From assembly GCA_017540565.1 (NCBI GenBank), contig JAFYAU010000056.1, positions 1 to 47,754 of the forward strand: DNA of 47,754 bases, written 5' to 3'. Both the position numbers and the translations under genes were made by a program. Under the pieces are notes generated by a model. It did not search any database. It saw only the letters and a program-made list of their open reading frames with translations, and had not been told where the DNA came from. The stretch comes from Oscillospiraceae bacterium. GTDB taxonomy: Bacteria; Bacillota; Clostridia; Oscillospirales; Oscillospiraceae. Of this stretch, positions 31,648-40,034 are shown one piece after another (position 1 is the first letter of the stretch; each line of letters opens with the position of its first letter).

Positions 31648-32085
31648 TCAGCCCTCGTCTATAAGATCTTCGACGATCTCGATGGCGTCCGCCATGAGGT
31701 GCGGGCAGATGGACTGGTGCAGTCCCTTTTCCTCGATGATCGCCATGCCTTCCTCTGTCGAACAGTCGACGCCGAGAAGGTCCCGGCACAGACAGCTTCC
31801 GTGCTTCTGCTTGAAGCGCTCCCTGAAGGCGAGCGTTTTTTCCTGCATCTTTTCCATGTCGGAGGGGTTGACGGGAATATGCGTTCCGAATACCGCTCCG
31901 AGCGCGAGCAGTCCGCCGACGACGGCGCCGCAGGTATCTCCGCTGTACATCCCGCCTCCGAAAGCGGAAGCGAGAAGCTGGGCCTGATCCTCCGGAATTC
32001 CGGTGTCCTCGGTAAAGGTCGAGAATACGATCTGGCCGCAGTTGAGGCTCGAGACGAGCTTCTTTTCAAATTTCTCGGTATCCAT
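31648..32085 (-). CDS. C-GCAxxG-C-C family putative redox protein
   Basis: A 145-residue protein of the C_GCAxxG_C_C family: an early CG (LNCGQIVF), the central GDTCGAVVGGLLALGAVFG and late cysteines in SCLCRDLLG and CPHLMADA. The conserved cysteines and Gly-rich helix suggest a redox or metal-binding role; no reaction is established for the family. AGGAGG lies 8 bases before the ATG chosen; seven codons of upstream open frame are ignored. It follows the iron alcohol dehydrogenase gene by 17 bp and shares its transcript. Confidence 0.88.
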   Translation of the reverse strand: MDTEKFEKKLVSSLNCGQIVFSTFTEDTGIPEDQAQLLASAFGGGMYSGDTCGAVVGGLLALGAVFGTHIPVNPSDMEKMQEKTLAFRERFKQKHGSCLCRDLLGVDCSTEEGMAIIEEKGLHQSICPHLMADAIEIVEDLIDEG

Positions 32086-32102
32086 AATACTAACCTCCTG
32101 TA

Positions 32103-33263
32103 TCACTGATAATTGTCGTACAGCCTTCCCAGGACTTCCGCCGCGATCTCTTCGGTGACCGTGACAGGGCAGTAGCTGGCAAGGTGGTTGACGGAGACGT
32201 CTTTCGCGCAGGCGACGACTTCCTCGCGGGAGATCCCCATGGAGTGCAGGGAAACGAACTCCATCCTGCGCATCAGGGCATAGATCCAGTCGGCGACGAG
32301 ATCGCCCAGCTCCGTGCCCGTCTCATTTCCGGTGAGAGGGATGCCCATGGCCTTTGCTATGACAGCCATCTTTTCGGACCTTACGGGAGCGACAAGGCGC
32401 ATTCCTTCGGCCAGACCGAGCGAACAGCTGTGGCCGTGCTCCGTGTGGAAGTGGCAGCCGAAGGCATCACCTATCGCGTGGGGAAGGTGACACATGGGGC
32501 AGTCGAAGGCCAGACCCGCCCAGTTTGCGGCGACGGCCATGTTCGTCCTGGCTTCGTTGTCCTCCGGGTCGGACCAGCTGCGGAACAGGTTGTCCGCGAT
32601 CTTTTCGATGGCGGCAACGGCGAACAGATCGGAGTAGATGTCCGCTCCCTTGCTCGTAAGTGCTTCGGTCGCGTGGGCGAGGGCGTCAAGACCCGTATTG
32701 GCCGTTTCCTTCCGGGGCAGGGTGACGGTGAGCTGGGGATCGACGATGGCCAGCGTAGTGTTCTTCAGGTGCACGCTCCATTTGACGTTGAATTCCGGAC
32801 GTGAGATGACGGCGACGCGGGTCACTTCGCTGCCCGTTCCCGTGGTCGTGGGCACCAGGATGACGGGAACGGATGTCTCGAGCTTGAGAGGCACGGCGAG
32901 GACATAGTCCTTCGTCAGTCCTTCATATCCGCTCAGACGGACGGTAGAGGCTTTTGCGGTGTCCATGCTGCTCCCGCCTCCGAGACCGATCACGCAGTCA
33001 CATCCGAAGGCCAGACCGGCTTCCACCGCCTCGTCCACGATCTCTGCAGAGGGATCCGGCTTTACGCCGTCATACACGGTGAACTCGAGCCCTGCCTCTC
33101 TGAGGACCGTGCCGACCTTTTCCGTGATGCCGGCCTCGACGATGCCTTTGTCGCAGACGACCAGCGGTCTTCTCTTTCCGAGTTCCAGGATCTTCTCTCC
33201 CAGAACGCTGACGGCGCCCCATCCGGTGATGATGGGACAGCTGAACTGATGCTGTTGGTACAT
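32103..33263 (-). CDS. Iron-containing alcohol dehydrogenase
   Basis: A 386-residue group III (Fe-type) dehydrogenase. It shows the NAD(P) motif GLGGGSSMDTAKA near residue 93, the TTTGTGSEVTR segment and metal ligands in the TGLDALAHATEAL and CHLPHAIGDAFGCHFHTEHGHSC regions. Such enzymes reduce aldehydes or ketones to alcohols in fermentation. The substrate is not predictable. Upstream a TATAAT lies at 33302-33307 on the minus strand, with a poor -35. It is the first gene of a two-gene unit. Confidence 0.93.
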   Translation of the reverse strand: MYQQHQFSCPIITGWGAVSVLGEKILELGKRRPLVVCDKGIVEAGITEKVGTVLREAGLEFTVYDGVKPDPSAEIVDEAVEAGLAFGCDCVIGLGGGSSMDTAKASTVRLSGYEGLTKDYVLAVPLKLETSVPVILVPTTTGTGSEVTRVAVISRPEFNVKWSVHLKNTTLAIVDPQLTVTLPRKETANTGLDALAHATEALTSKGADIYSDLFAVAAIEKIADNLFRSWSDPEDNEARTNMAVAANWAGLAFDCPMCHLPHAIGDAFGCHFHTEHGHSCSLGLAEGMRLVAPVRSEKMAVIAKAMGIPLTGNETGTELGDLVADWIYALMRRMEFVSLHSMGISREEVVACAKDVSVNHLASYCPVTVTEEIAAEVLGRLYDNYQ

Positions 33264-33397
33264 AGCAAGGGCTCCTTTGCTCTTCAGAATCTATGTTTTA
33301 TATTATACATGAATCTGCCGGAAAAAGCATCTGTTTTCTTGGAATCCGCGCACACACGGGAGGAATTGAAATACTGGGCGGTCTTCAAAGAAATGAG

Positions 33398-33425
33398 TTG
33401 ACAAACCCCGGAGTTCGTGTATAAT
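33398..33425 (+). promoter_or_regulatory. Sigma-A promoter of rpsF-ssb-rpsR
   Basis: Perfect TTGACA and TATAAT with 16 bases between. The 5' leader of about 80 bases that follows holds three short inverted repeats. Confidence 0.85.
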
Positions 33426-33512
33426 TAGAAAGCCTGTTTCGGCAGGCATACAGCATGGCTGTATCAATCCTTGCCCCTGTCACGGGGGCCGAAAGTCCAG
33501 AAGGAGGTGCAA

Positions 33513-33812
33513 ATGATGGCAAAATCCACAGAGAAGTATGAGCTGCTGTACATCATTGACGTTGACAAGACGGAAGAGGAGACGGCCGCGATCGTGGAAC
33601 GGTTCAAGAGCCTGATCGAGGCCAACGGCGAGCTCGTAGAGATGGAAGAGTGGGGCAAGCGCAAGCTGGCCTATCTCATCAATGACAAGCCCGAGGGTTA
33701 CTATGTGCTCGTCAAGTTCAGCTGCGGTCCCGAATTTCCCGCAGAGCTTGACCGTATCCTGCACATCACCGACGGCGTCGTCCGCAGCCTGATCACTGTC
33801 GAGGGTGCGTAA
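33513..33812 (+). CDS. rpsF: Ribosomal protein S6 (bS6)
   Basis: A 99-residue (or 98) protein with KYELLYIIDVDKTEEE, the WGKRKLAYLIN motif and a normal C-terminus. It pairs with S18 on the 30S platform. Two ATGs in a row follow AAGGAGG; the second (33516) has the better spacing of 8 bases. First gene of the standard rpsF-ssb-rpsR operon; ssb starts 12 bp after its stop. Confidence 0.95.
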   Translation: MMAKSTEKYELLYIIDVDKTEEETAAIVERFKSLIEANGELVEMEEWGKRKLAYLINDKPEGYYVLVKFSCGPEFPAELDRILHITDGVVRSLITVEGA

Positions 33813-33824
33813 GGAGGACCGGCA

Positions 33825-34277
33825 ATGAATCATATCGATCTTATGGGCCGTCTGACCCGCGATCCCGAACTCCGTCACACGCAGGGCGGTACGCCCGTCG
33901 CCTCGTTCACTTTGGCGGTGGACCGCAGGTACGCGCCGAAAGACGGCGGCGACCGGCCGGTGGATTTCATCGACTGCGTTGCGTGGCGTCAGACCGGAGA
34001 ATTCATTTCCAAGTATTTCTCCAAAGGTCAGATGCTTGCCGTTTCCGGAAGTCTGCAGATCCGCGAGTGGACCGACAGGGAAGGCAACAAACGCCGCTCG
34101 GCCGAAGTGGTATGCGACAATGCCTACTTCACCGAGAGCAGGAAAAGCAGGGAGTCCGCCGGATATGCATCCGGAGAGACTTCCAGAACAGATTACAACA
34201 ACAGCGGAGCCTCCGCCTCCGTCCCGGCTTCCGAATTCGCCGAACTGGACGAGGACGACGGCGATCTGCCGTTCTGA
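33825..34277 (+). CDS. ssb: Single-stranded DNA-binding protein
   Basis: A 150-residue SSB: an OB fold beginning MNHIDLMGRLTRDPELRHTQGGTPVASFTLAVDR, a Ser/Ala-rich linker and the acidic tip DEDDGDLPF that binds partner proteins. It covers single-stranded DNA during replication and repair. AAGGAGG precedes the start. Its place between rpsF and rpsR is the usual one. Confidence 0.97.
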   Translation: MNHIDLMGRLTRDPELRHTQGGTPVASFTLAVDRRYAPKDGGDRPVDFIDCVAWRQTGEFISKYFSKGQMLAVSGSLQIREWTDREGNKRRSAEVVCDNAYFTESRKSRESAGYASGETSRTDYNNSGASASVPASEFAELDEDDGDLPF

Positions 34278-34306
34278 TCTGAAATCTTAATCAGGAGGGT
34301 ATAACA

Positions 34307-34546
34307 GTGGCTAACGAGAGAGACAATTCCCGGGGCCGTAAACGCCGCAAGGTATGTCAGTTCTGTGTTGACAAGTGCCAGCACATCGACTATAAGGACA
34401 CCGCCAAACTCAGACGCTTCATGTCCGAGAGAAGCAAGATCCTGCCCCGCAGGACGACCGGAACCTGCGCCGCTCATCAGCGCGAGCTCATGGTCGCCAT
34501 CAAGCGCGCCCGTCAGGTGGCTCTGCTGCCTTACGTGACGGATTGA
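34307..34546 (+). CDS. rpsR: Ribosomal protein S18 (bS18)
   Basis: A 79-residue S18 with [39 protein letters not shown] and the end VALLPYVTD. The start is a GTG after AGGAGGG at about 8 bases. The cysteines CxxCxxxC with a fourth Cys make this a zinc-binding version of S18. Confidence 0.97.
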   Translation: MANERDNSRGRKRRKVCQFCVDKCQHIDYKDTAKLRRFMSERSKILPRRTTGTCAAHQRELMVAIKRARQVALLPYVTD

Positions 34547-34560
34547 TCACAGGATAAGAC

Positions 34561-34598
34561 AAAAAAGGACCTGCCCGAAAAGGGCAGGTCCTTTTTTT
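34561..34598. terminator. Intrinsic terminator after rpsR
   Basis: A 16-bp stem (GGACCTGCCC core and complement, 5-base loop) with seven Ts after it and six As before it, so it works on both strands. Confidence 0.95.
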
Positions 34599-34657
34599 AC
34601 GGCGCAAGTCAAACGAGAAGGAACGGAAGGGAACTTCCGTTCCGGAAAAAAACGAAA

Positions 34658-34936
34658 TCAGTTCTGTTCTTCTCTCATTTTGGCGAAGCAGTCGCTGCAG
34701 TAAACCGGTCTGTCGGTCTTGGGCTCAAAGGGAACCCGGGTTTCGCCGCCGCACTTCGCGCACACGGTCGTGAAATACTCACGGGGGCCGCGGGCAGCGT
34801 TCTTGCGGGCGTCACGGCAGGACTTGCAGCGCTGGGGCTCATTCTGGAACCCGCGCTGCGCATAAAACTCCTGTTCACCGACGGTAAACACGAATTCCTG
34901 ACCGCATTCCTTGCACACCAAAGTCTTGTCTTCCAT
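34658..34936 (-). CDS. Zinc-ribbon domain protein (zf_Tbcl type)
   Basis: A 92-residue protein with two zinc ribbons. The first has LVCKECGQEF and RCKSCRDARK around the typical FTVGEQEFYAQRGFQNEPQ stretch; the second has VCAKCGGETRVPFEP and YCSDCF. The family is common in Clostridia; its role is unknown, though nucleic-acid binding is likely. The ATG follows AGAGGATCGATC; an upstream part of the frame is not family-like. It lies 54 bp after the sigma factor gene on the same strand. Confidence 0.88.
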   Translation of the reverse strand: MEDKTLVCKECGQEFVFTVGEQEFYAQRGFQNEPQRCKSCRDARKNAARGPREYFTTVCAKCGGETRVPFEPKTDRPVYCSDCFAKMREEQN

Positions 34937-34990
34937 GATCGATCCTCTCTTTGACCTAAAAACTAACCCAGGGGGTCGCATATATGCAAT

Positions 34991-35581
34991 TCAGCTTTCG
35001 CTGTGATCGCTGTTGTTGACGATCGCCTGCATCTTTTTCCTGATGCGCTGGATCGTGTTGTCTACGCTCTTCGGACTTTTTCCGCAGCGCGCGGCTATCT
35101 CCAGATAGGACATGCCGGACAGATAATCGGCGAGAATGTCCCTTTCCATCCCGGACAGGGAATCCCGCAGTCGGCGCAGAATGCCGTATGCCTCATCGGA
35201 ACGGATCACAAGATCCTCGGGGTCCGGTGAAGTCACCCATCTGCGGAAGGTGTCCGGCTCCATGTCCGAGAGATCTCCCGGAAGCGAGTGATCCAGGGCG
35301 TCTCTCCCGCTGCCGTAGGCCTTGACCGTATCGATGATACGGTTCCTGATGCACACGGCGGCATAGGAGGGGAAGGAAGCCCCCCTGTCCGACGAATAGG
35401 AATGCATGGCACCGAGGAGGGCCAGCATGCCTTCCTGAACAAGATCCTCCGTCTCTCCGCCGGTCAGGAAATAGGATCTGGCACAGGAACGGACGAGCGG
35501 AGTATATTTTTTCAGGAGCAGATCCGTACAGACGGGGTCTCCGGAATGAAATCCATCCCACAACAACCGCTCATTATCCAT
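34991..35581 (-). CDS. Sigma-70 family factor, SigH-like
   Basis: A 196-residue sigma factor. Region 2 has LVRSCARSYFLTGGETEDLVQEGMLALLGA and FPSYAAVCIRNRIIDTVKA, and region 4 has LSGMSYLEIAARCGKSPKSVDNTIQRIRKKM as its helix-turn-helix. This resembles SigH, which starts sporulation in Bacilli and Clostridia and drives competence or stress genes in others. An open frame runs 26 codons further upstream to a TTG, but that part overlaps a consensus promoter, so the ATG given is the more likely start; it has no strong ribosome binding site. Sporulation itself cannot be inferred from this window. Confidence 0.85.
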   Translation of the reverse strand: MDNERLLWDGFHSGDPVCTDLLLKKYTPLVRSCARSYFLTGGETEDLVQEGMLALLGAMHSYSSDRGASFPSYAAVCIRNRIIDTVKAYGSGRDALDHSLPGDLSDMEPDTFRRWVTSPDPEDLVIRSDEAYGILRRLRDSLSGMERDILADYLSGMSYLEIAARCGKSPKSVDNTIQRIRKKMQAIVNNSDHSES

Positions 35582-35639
35582 GAGATATCTTATTGCTGCA
35601 GGCCAATAATTTGCTAAATAGCATAATAATTGCCCTCTT

Positions 35640-35667
35640 ATTATAACGGAATTCAACAATATGTCAA
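35640..35667 (-). promoter_or_regulatory. Sigma-A promoter of the SigH-like gene
   Basis: Perfect TTGACA and TATAAT with 16 bases between on the minus strand. Transcription should start near 35633, which rules out the upstream TTG as start codon. Confidence 0.8.
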
Positions 35668-35762
35668 GAAATATAATTGGAAAAATAACAGTCAGGTATA
35701 CATTTCATATGGCATATTATTTAAAAAGAACAAATATTGGTGAATATGACAGCCGGACAGCG

Positions 35763-36827
35763 TCAGTTGTCATCGAGGAAGTTCATCTGAGCGGAAGACT
35801 GCGCGCCAGCATGGGGGAGACCGAGATGGGCGTAGGCCTTTGGCGTGGCGCAGCGGCCGCGCGGAGTCCGGGTCAGATATCCCTTCTGCATGAGGAAGGG
35901 TTCGTAGACGTCCTCTATGGTCACGGATTCCTCGTTGATGGTGGCGGCCAGGGTGTCCAGGCCGACCGGACCGCCGCCGTAATTGAGGATGATCCCCTCC
36001 AGCAGACGCCGGTCCACGGCGTCCAGACCTTCGGCGTCAATCTCCAGCCGGTTCAGGGCGAGATCCGCCGTGGTCTTGGTGATCACGCCGTTGCCGGCGA
36101 CCTCGGCAAAGTCGCGCACGCGGCGCAGGAGCCGGTTCGCGATGCGGGGCGTACCACGGCTGCGGGAGGCGATCTCCATGACGCCGTCATGCTCCGTCGC
36201 AATGCCGAGAAGAGAGGCGGACCGTTCGATGATCAGGGCAAGCTCCTCGTCCGTGTAGAGTTCCAGCTTCAGGTCGATCCCGAACCTGTCGCGCAGAGGG
36301 GAACTCAGCATGCCGGAGCGGGTCGTAGCGCCGACAAGGGTGAAGTTCTTCAGTTCCAGGGAGATGGCAGTCGCTGCCGGCCCCTGGCCAATGATGATAT
36401 CCAGCTTCTTGTCCTCCATGGCGGGATACAGGATCTCCTCGATGGACCGGTTCATCCGGTGGATCTCGTCGATGAACAGGACGTCGTTCTCGTTCAGATT
36501 CGTCAGAAGGGCGGCGAGGTCCTTTGGCTTTTCGATCGCCGGGCCGCTTGTCTTCTTCATCTGGACGCCGAGCTCGTTGGCGATAATGGCCGCCAGCGTG
36601 GTCTTTCCCAGGCCGGGAGGTCCGTGCAGGATCACGTGGTCCAGAGGCTCGCCGCGCCGTTTGGCGCCTTCAATGAACACTTTCAGATTGTTCTTTGCCT
36701 TTTCCTGGCCGATATATTCGGACAGGAACTGGGGACGGAGACTGAACTCGCTGGAATCCTCCGTCAGATGAGAGGGAACCAGGATGTTCTCCTCCGGGAT
36801 GCGCTCGTCGCTGAAATCTATACTCAT
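35763..36827 (-). CDS. ruvB: Holliday junction branch migration ATPase RuvB
   Basis: A 354-residue AAA+ motor with the normal start [19 protein letters not shown], Walker [11 protein letters not shown], Walker [11 protein letters not shown] and sensor [18 protein letters not shown]. The C-terminal winged helix ends in [16 protein letters not shown]. It drives branch migration on RuvA-bound junctions. Last gene of ruvCAB; no strong terminator is seen behind it. Confidence 0.97.
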   Translation of the reverse strand: MSIDFSDERIPEENILVPSHLTEDSSEFSLRPQFLSEYIGQEKAKNNLKVFIEGAKRRGEPLDHVILHGPPGLGKTTLAAIIANELGVQMKKTSGPAIEKPKDLAALLTNLNENDVLFIDEIHRMNRSIEEILYPAMEDKKLDIIIGQGPAATAISLELKNFTLVGATTRSGMLSSPLRDRFGIDLKLELYTDEELALIIERSASLLGIATEHDGVMEIASRSRGTPRIANRLLRRVRDFAEVAGNGVITKTTADLALNRLEIDAEGLDAVDRRLLEGIILNYGGGPVGLDTLAATINEESVTIEDVYEPFLMQKGYLTRTPRGRCATPKAYAHLGLPHAGAQSSAQMNFLDDN

Positions 36828-36839
36828 GTCATGCCTCCG

Positions 36840-37439
36840 TTACTGAGAGAGCTTGAGGGCTTCCTTGATGATCTCCTCCAGGCTGAGACCCTCCACGTCG
36901 ATGCTGCGAAGCAGTGCAGAGGCCTCGGCAGGGGTGAATCCGAGAACGGAAAGGGCCGCGGAAGCGTCGCTGTATTTCGTGCTGCCGGCGGATGCGGGCA
37001 CACCGGACGGTTTTCCTGCGGCGGAAAGCGCGGCGGACTCCTTGCTGATCTTGTCCTGCAGTTCCAGGATGATTCGCTGCGCGATCTTTTTTCCTACGCC
37101 CTGGGCGGCGGTGATCATCTTCTCGTCGTGATTCAGCACGGCCAGAGCAAGGCCTTCCGGCGTTACGGAAGAGAGAATGGAGATCGCAGCTTTCGGACCG
37201 ACGCCGGAAACTCCGAGCAGCATCTCGAAACTGCGCTTCTCGCTGAGTTCGTAAAAGCCGAAGACGTCGACACCGTCCTCGCGGATGTTGCAGTATGTAT
37301 AAAGCGTGACGTCCTGACCGAGCTCCAGGTGTGAGAGCGTGTTCATCGACACGACGCACTGGAATCCTATGCCGCCGCAGTCGACGACCGCCAGATTCTG
37401 TTCGATGACGGTGATTTTTCCCTTCAGATAGTAGAACAT
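36840..37439 (-). CDS. ruvA: Holliday junction-binding protein RuvA
   Basis: A 199-residue protein with OB-fold start MFYYLKGKITVIEQNLAVVDCGGIGF, helix-hairpin-helix region (LLGVSGVGPKAAISILS and AQGVGKKIAQRIILELQDK) and C-terminal domain III. It holds the four-way junction flat for RuvB. Its start overlaps the ruvC stop by 16 bases and ruvB begins 12 bp after it. Confidence 0.96.
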   Translation of the reverse strand: MFYYLKGKITVIEQNLAVVDCGGIGFQCVVSMNTLSHLELGQDVTLYTYCNIREDGVDVFGFYELSEKRSFEMLLGVSGVGPKAAISILSSVTPEGLALAVLNHDEKMITAAQGVGKKIAQRIILELQDKISKESAALSAAGKPSGVPASAGSTKYSDASAALSVLGFTPAEASALLRSIDVEGLSLEEIIKEALKLSQ

Positions 37440-37936
37440 GCGTCGGAACCTCCGTTGTTGAGAAGTGAAGAGGAGAACCTTGCGTGACAGATGGCGACCG
37501 CCAGAGCGTCTGCCGCGTCATCCGGCCTGGGAACGGCCGGGAGGCTCAGAAGGCGCCGGACCATTTCCATCATCTGTTTCTTGTCCGCACGGCCGTACCC
37601 CGTGATCGCCTGCTTGATCTGCAGAGGGGTGTATTCCGCCAGGGGAACGCCCTGTTCCTCGGCTGCGAGCAATACAGCGCCGCGCCCGTGGGCGACGGCG
37701 ATGCCCGTGGTGATGTTCGTGTTGAAGAAGAGCTCCTCGACGCTGATGACATCGGGGCGGAAAGTCTCTATCAGTTCGGTGACGTCATGAAAGATCCGGC
37801 TGAGCCTGCGGGCGAGCCGCTCGCCGGCAGGAGTCGTGACAACGCCGTAACGCACGGGTGTCAGCGCGCCACGCTCGTAGGAGACGATGCCGAATCCGAC
37901 GGTGGCTACGCCGGGGTCGATCCCGAGAATGATCAT
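37424..37936 (-). CDS. ruvC: Holliday junction resolvase RuvC
   Basis: A 170-residue endonuclease with the acidic residues in ILGIDPGVATVGFG, SVEELFFNTN and the C-terminal DDAADALAVAICH. GAGGTG lies about 6 bases before the ATG; a GTG three codons upstream is part of that site. It heads the ruvCAB operon. Confidence 0.96.
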   Translation of the reverse strand: MIILGIDPGVATVGFGIVSYERGALTPVRYGVVTTPAGERLARRLSRIFHDVTELIETFRPDVISVEELFFNTNITTGIAVAHGRGAVLLAAEEQGVPLAEYTPLQIKQAITGYGRADKKQMMEMVRRLLSLPAVPRPDDAADALAVAICHARFSSSLLNNGGSDACSTI

Positions 37937-37998
37937 CTTTATCACCTCATAGAAGACGGCTGGAACGGGAAGACGGAAACGGGTTCCCTAACTTATTC

Positions 37999-38027
37999 AT
38001 TTTATCATGAAAGAGGCGGAAACGCAA
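37999..38027 (-). promoter_or_regulatory. Probable promoter of ruvCAB
   Basis: TTGCGT and TAAAAT with 17 bases between on the minus strand, about 60 bp before ruvC. Confidence 0.5.
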
Positions 38028-38072
38028 CCGGAACGGATACTTCAGGATTACTGCCGGAGCAAAAGAAAAGTG

Positions 38073-38101
38073 TTGAAATCCGCGGAAGCTTCCGTTATAA
38101 T
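38073..38101 (+). promoter_or_regulatory. Sigma-A promoter of the DUF1858 gene
   Basis: TTGAAA and TATAAT with 17 bases between, about 45 bp before the start. Confidence 0.75.
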
Positions 38102-38146
38102 ACGCACGAAATAACCGGGCGATTATCCCATAAGGAGGTTTCCGTT

Positions 38147-38344
38147 ATGACACAGATCACGAAAGACACGCTGATCTCTGAGGTCCTCGACATCAATCCG
38201 GATGCCGCTCCCGTTTTTTTCGGGATGGGCATGCACTGCCTTGGCTGCGCCATGGCCAGCGGTGAGACTGTCGGCGAGGCCGCCGAGGTCCACGGCGTGG
38301 AACTGAACGCTCTTCTTGCACAGCTGAATACCATGGTCGGCTGA
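38147..38344 (+). CDS. DUF1858 / hybrid-cluster-associated disulfide protein
   Basis: A 65-residue protein of the DUF1858 (prismane-associated) family: ITKDTLISEVLDINPDAAPVFFGMGMHCLGCAMASGETVGEAA. The CLGC pair is thought to form a redox disulfide; such proteins often occur with hybrid cluster proteins, but none is in the window. TAAGGAGG precedes the ATG. It has its own promoter and terminator hairpin, and lies divergently to ruvC. Confidence 0.88.
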   Translation: MTQITKDTLISEVLDINPDAAPVFFGMGMHCLGCAMASGETVGEAAEVHGVELNALLAQLNTMVG

Positions 38345-38362
38345 TGCGCTGATCGGACATAC

Positions 38363-38384
38363 AAGCGGGGAGTGATCCCCGCTT
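38363..38384 (+). terminator. Hairpin after the DUF1858 gene
   Basis: AAGCGGGGA and TCCCCGCTT form a 9-bp stem with a 4-base loop, followed by TATGTTTG. A moderate terminator. Confidence 0.6.
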
Positions 38385-38415
38385 TATGTTTGCCGACTGT
38401 TTTGGAGATTGTGTT

Positions 38416-39087
38416 ATGAAACTGTCACCACGGCTGCAGGCACTGGCGGACTGGATCGAGCCTGGTTCCCGTCTGGCCGATATAGGAACGGATCACGGCC
38501 TGCTGCCTGTTTACTGCGTGCTCAGCGGCCTTACTGTCTATACCGCCGCCTGCGATATCCGGGAGCAGCCGCTGATGTCCGCCCGGAGGAATGCGTCGGA
38601 AAACGGCGTCGGGGACCGCATAGAGTTTATCCTTTGCTCCGGCCTGGACCGGGTGAAGGAGGGGAGCGTGGACACGGTCATCGCCGCCGGGATGGGCGGG
38701 GAGACCATCGTATCCATACTTGATGCCGCCAAATGGCTCCGAAATGAGGGGATCACGCTGCTTCTGCAGCCGCAGAGCAAGACCCTCGAACTCCAGCAGT
38801 GGCTGGCAGAGAACGGGTATTATACCGAAAAGGCCAGGCTCGTCAGAGACTCCGGAAGGATCTACCTTCTGATGAGGGTACGCTGGGACGGGGGATGCCG
38901 GAAGCCGGATCCGTACTGTCTGGAACAGCTTGCCCCGGACGGACTCCGCAAGGAATACGCCGGGCAGCTTCTGCGAAGATGCGAAAAGCAACTGCTCGCA
39001 TTCCGTGATGAGGCGGACGGGTCCGCGGAAAAAGGAAAACTGACGGAACTGCGGGCGCTGTTTGCCCGTTTGTCGGAAGATGACTGA
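38416..39087 (+). CDS. trmK: tRNA (adenine-22-N1) methyltransferase TrmK
   Basis: A 223-residue SAM methyltransferase that matches TrmK: KLSPRLQALADWIEPGSRLADIGTDHGLLPVYCV at the start, ACDIREQPLMSARRNASENG, then VIAAGMGGETIVSIL and LLLQPQSKTLELQQWL. It makes m1A22 in tRNA-Ser/Tyr. GGAG lies about 8 bases before the ATG. It is followed by a NIF3-like gene 15 bp downstream, the usual pair in Firmicutes. Confidence 0.93.
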   Translation: MKLSPRLQALADWIEPGSRLADIGTDHGLLPVYCVLSGLTVYTAACDIREQPLMSARRNASENGVGDRIEFILCSGLDRVKEGSVDTVIAAGMGGETIVSILDAAKWLRNEGITLLLQPQSKTLELQQWLAENGYYTEKARLVRDSGRIYLLMRVRWDGGCRKPDPYCLEQLAPDGLRKEYAGQLLRRCEKQLLAFRDEADGSAEKGKLTELRALFARLSEDD

Positions 39088-39102
39088 AGAAGGGGATCGC
39101 AT

Positions 39103-39900
39103 ATGATCACTGTCAATGATGTGTTCCTGGCCCTGGACCGCATGGCGCCTGTGGAACGGAAGATGGATTTCGACAACGTCGGACTGCTCGTCGGCAGGGC
39201 GGGAGCGCAAGTCCGGAAGATCCTGACCGCGCTGGATATCACGGATGAGGTCATTTCCGAGGCGGGGGAGATATCTGCTGATCTGATCGTGACGCATCAT
39301 CCGGTGATCTTTCATCCGCTGAAAAGCGTCACGGACGGAAGCCCGGAGGAGGAACACGTTCTGAGGCTGGTCGAATCCGGGATCGCCGTCATCAGCATGC
39401 ACACCAATCTCGACGCGGCCGACGGCGGCGTGAACGACGCGTTGGCCCGCGCAATCGGGCTGAGAAACATTGACCTGCTCACGGTCGACGGAACGGACAG
39501 CGCCGGTATCCCTTACTGCTGCGGCAGGCTGGGTGAGACCGAAAGAACGATGACGCTCCGGGAGTTCCTTCCTGCCGTACAGGGGGCACTGGGGGCGGAC
39601 GGTCTCAGATACTGCGACGGAGGCGCCGGGGTGAGGCGCGTCGCGGTGGTAGGCGGAAGCGGCGGGAGCTATCTGGGGGCAGCCAGAAACGCCGGCTGCG
39701 ACACGCTGGTCACGGCCGACGTCAAATACGACGTGTTTCTGACGGCAAAGGAGCTCGGAATGAATCTCGTCGATGCGGATCACTTCTGCACGGAAAACAC
39801 CGTGGTGCCGGTCCTCGCCGGATATCTTCAGGAGAGTTTTCCATCTGTTTCCGTCAATATTTCAACAAGGCACGGTCAGACGGCGAAAATCTGGAAATGA
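39103..39900 (+). CDS. NIF3-like dinuclear metal centre protein (YqfO/DUF34 family)
   Basis: A 265-residue protein with the family features FDNVGLLVGRAGAQV near residue 24, LIVTHHPVIFHPLKSV near 62 (His-His metal ligands), ISMHTNLDAADGGVNDALA near 97 and VDADHFCTENTVVPVLA near the end. The family binds two metal ions; its reaction is unsettled although it is sometimes labelled GTP cyclohydrolase type 2. This version is of the short kind, without the inserted PII-like domain. It follows trmK in one unit. Confidence 0.92.
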   Translation: MITVNDVFLALDRMAPVERKMDFDNVGLLVGRAGAQVRKILTALDITDEVISEAGEISADLIVTHHPVIFHPLKSVTDGSPEEEHVLRLVESGIAVISMHTNLDAADGGVNDALARAIGLRNIDLLTVDGTDSAGIPYCCGRLGETERTMTLREFLPAVQGALGADGLRYCDGGAGVRRVAVVGGSGGSYLGAARNAGCDTLVTADVKYDVFLTAKELGMNLVDADHFCTENTVVPVLAGYLQESFPSVSVNISTRHGQTAKIWK

Positions 39901-39959
39901 CGGCGTTTTGATAGAATTTTACGATTTTTATGGAGAATATGTTCAATCCGGCAATCTCC

Positions 39960-39989
39960 TTGACTGTCATCGCGTTTTTGAGTTAAATT
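39960..39989 (+). promoter_or_regulatory. Probable promoter of the ferredoxin-ASKHA gene
   Basis: TTGACT and TAAATT with 18 bases between, about 45 bp before the start. The 134-bp gap shows nothing else. Confidence 0.55.
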
Positions 39990-40034
39990 ATCTTCAGCTT
40001 ATTGTAATCCCAGCTTTCAGTTCGGAGGAAAGAC

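Noticed and set aside
35661..37334. 557-codon plus-strand open frame opposite ruvB and ruvA
   Set aside because: Antisense to conserved ruv genes; starts within an AT-rich promoter area.
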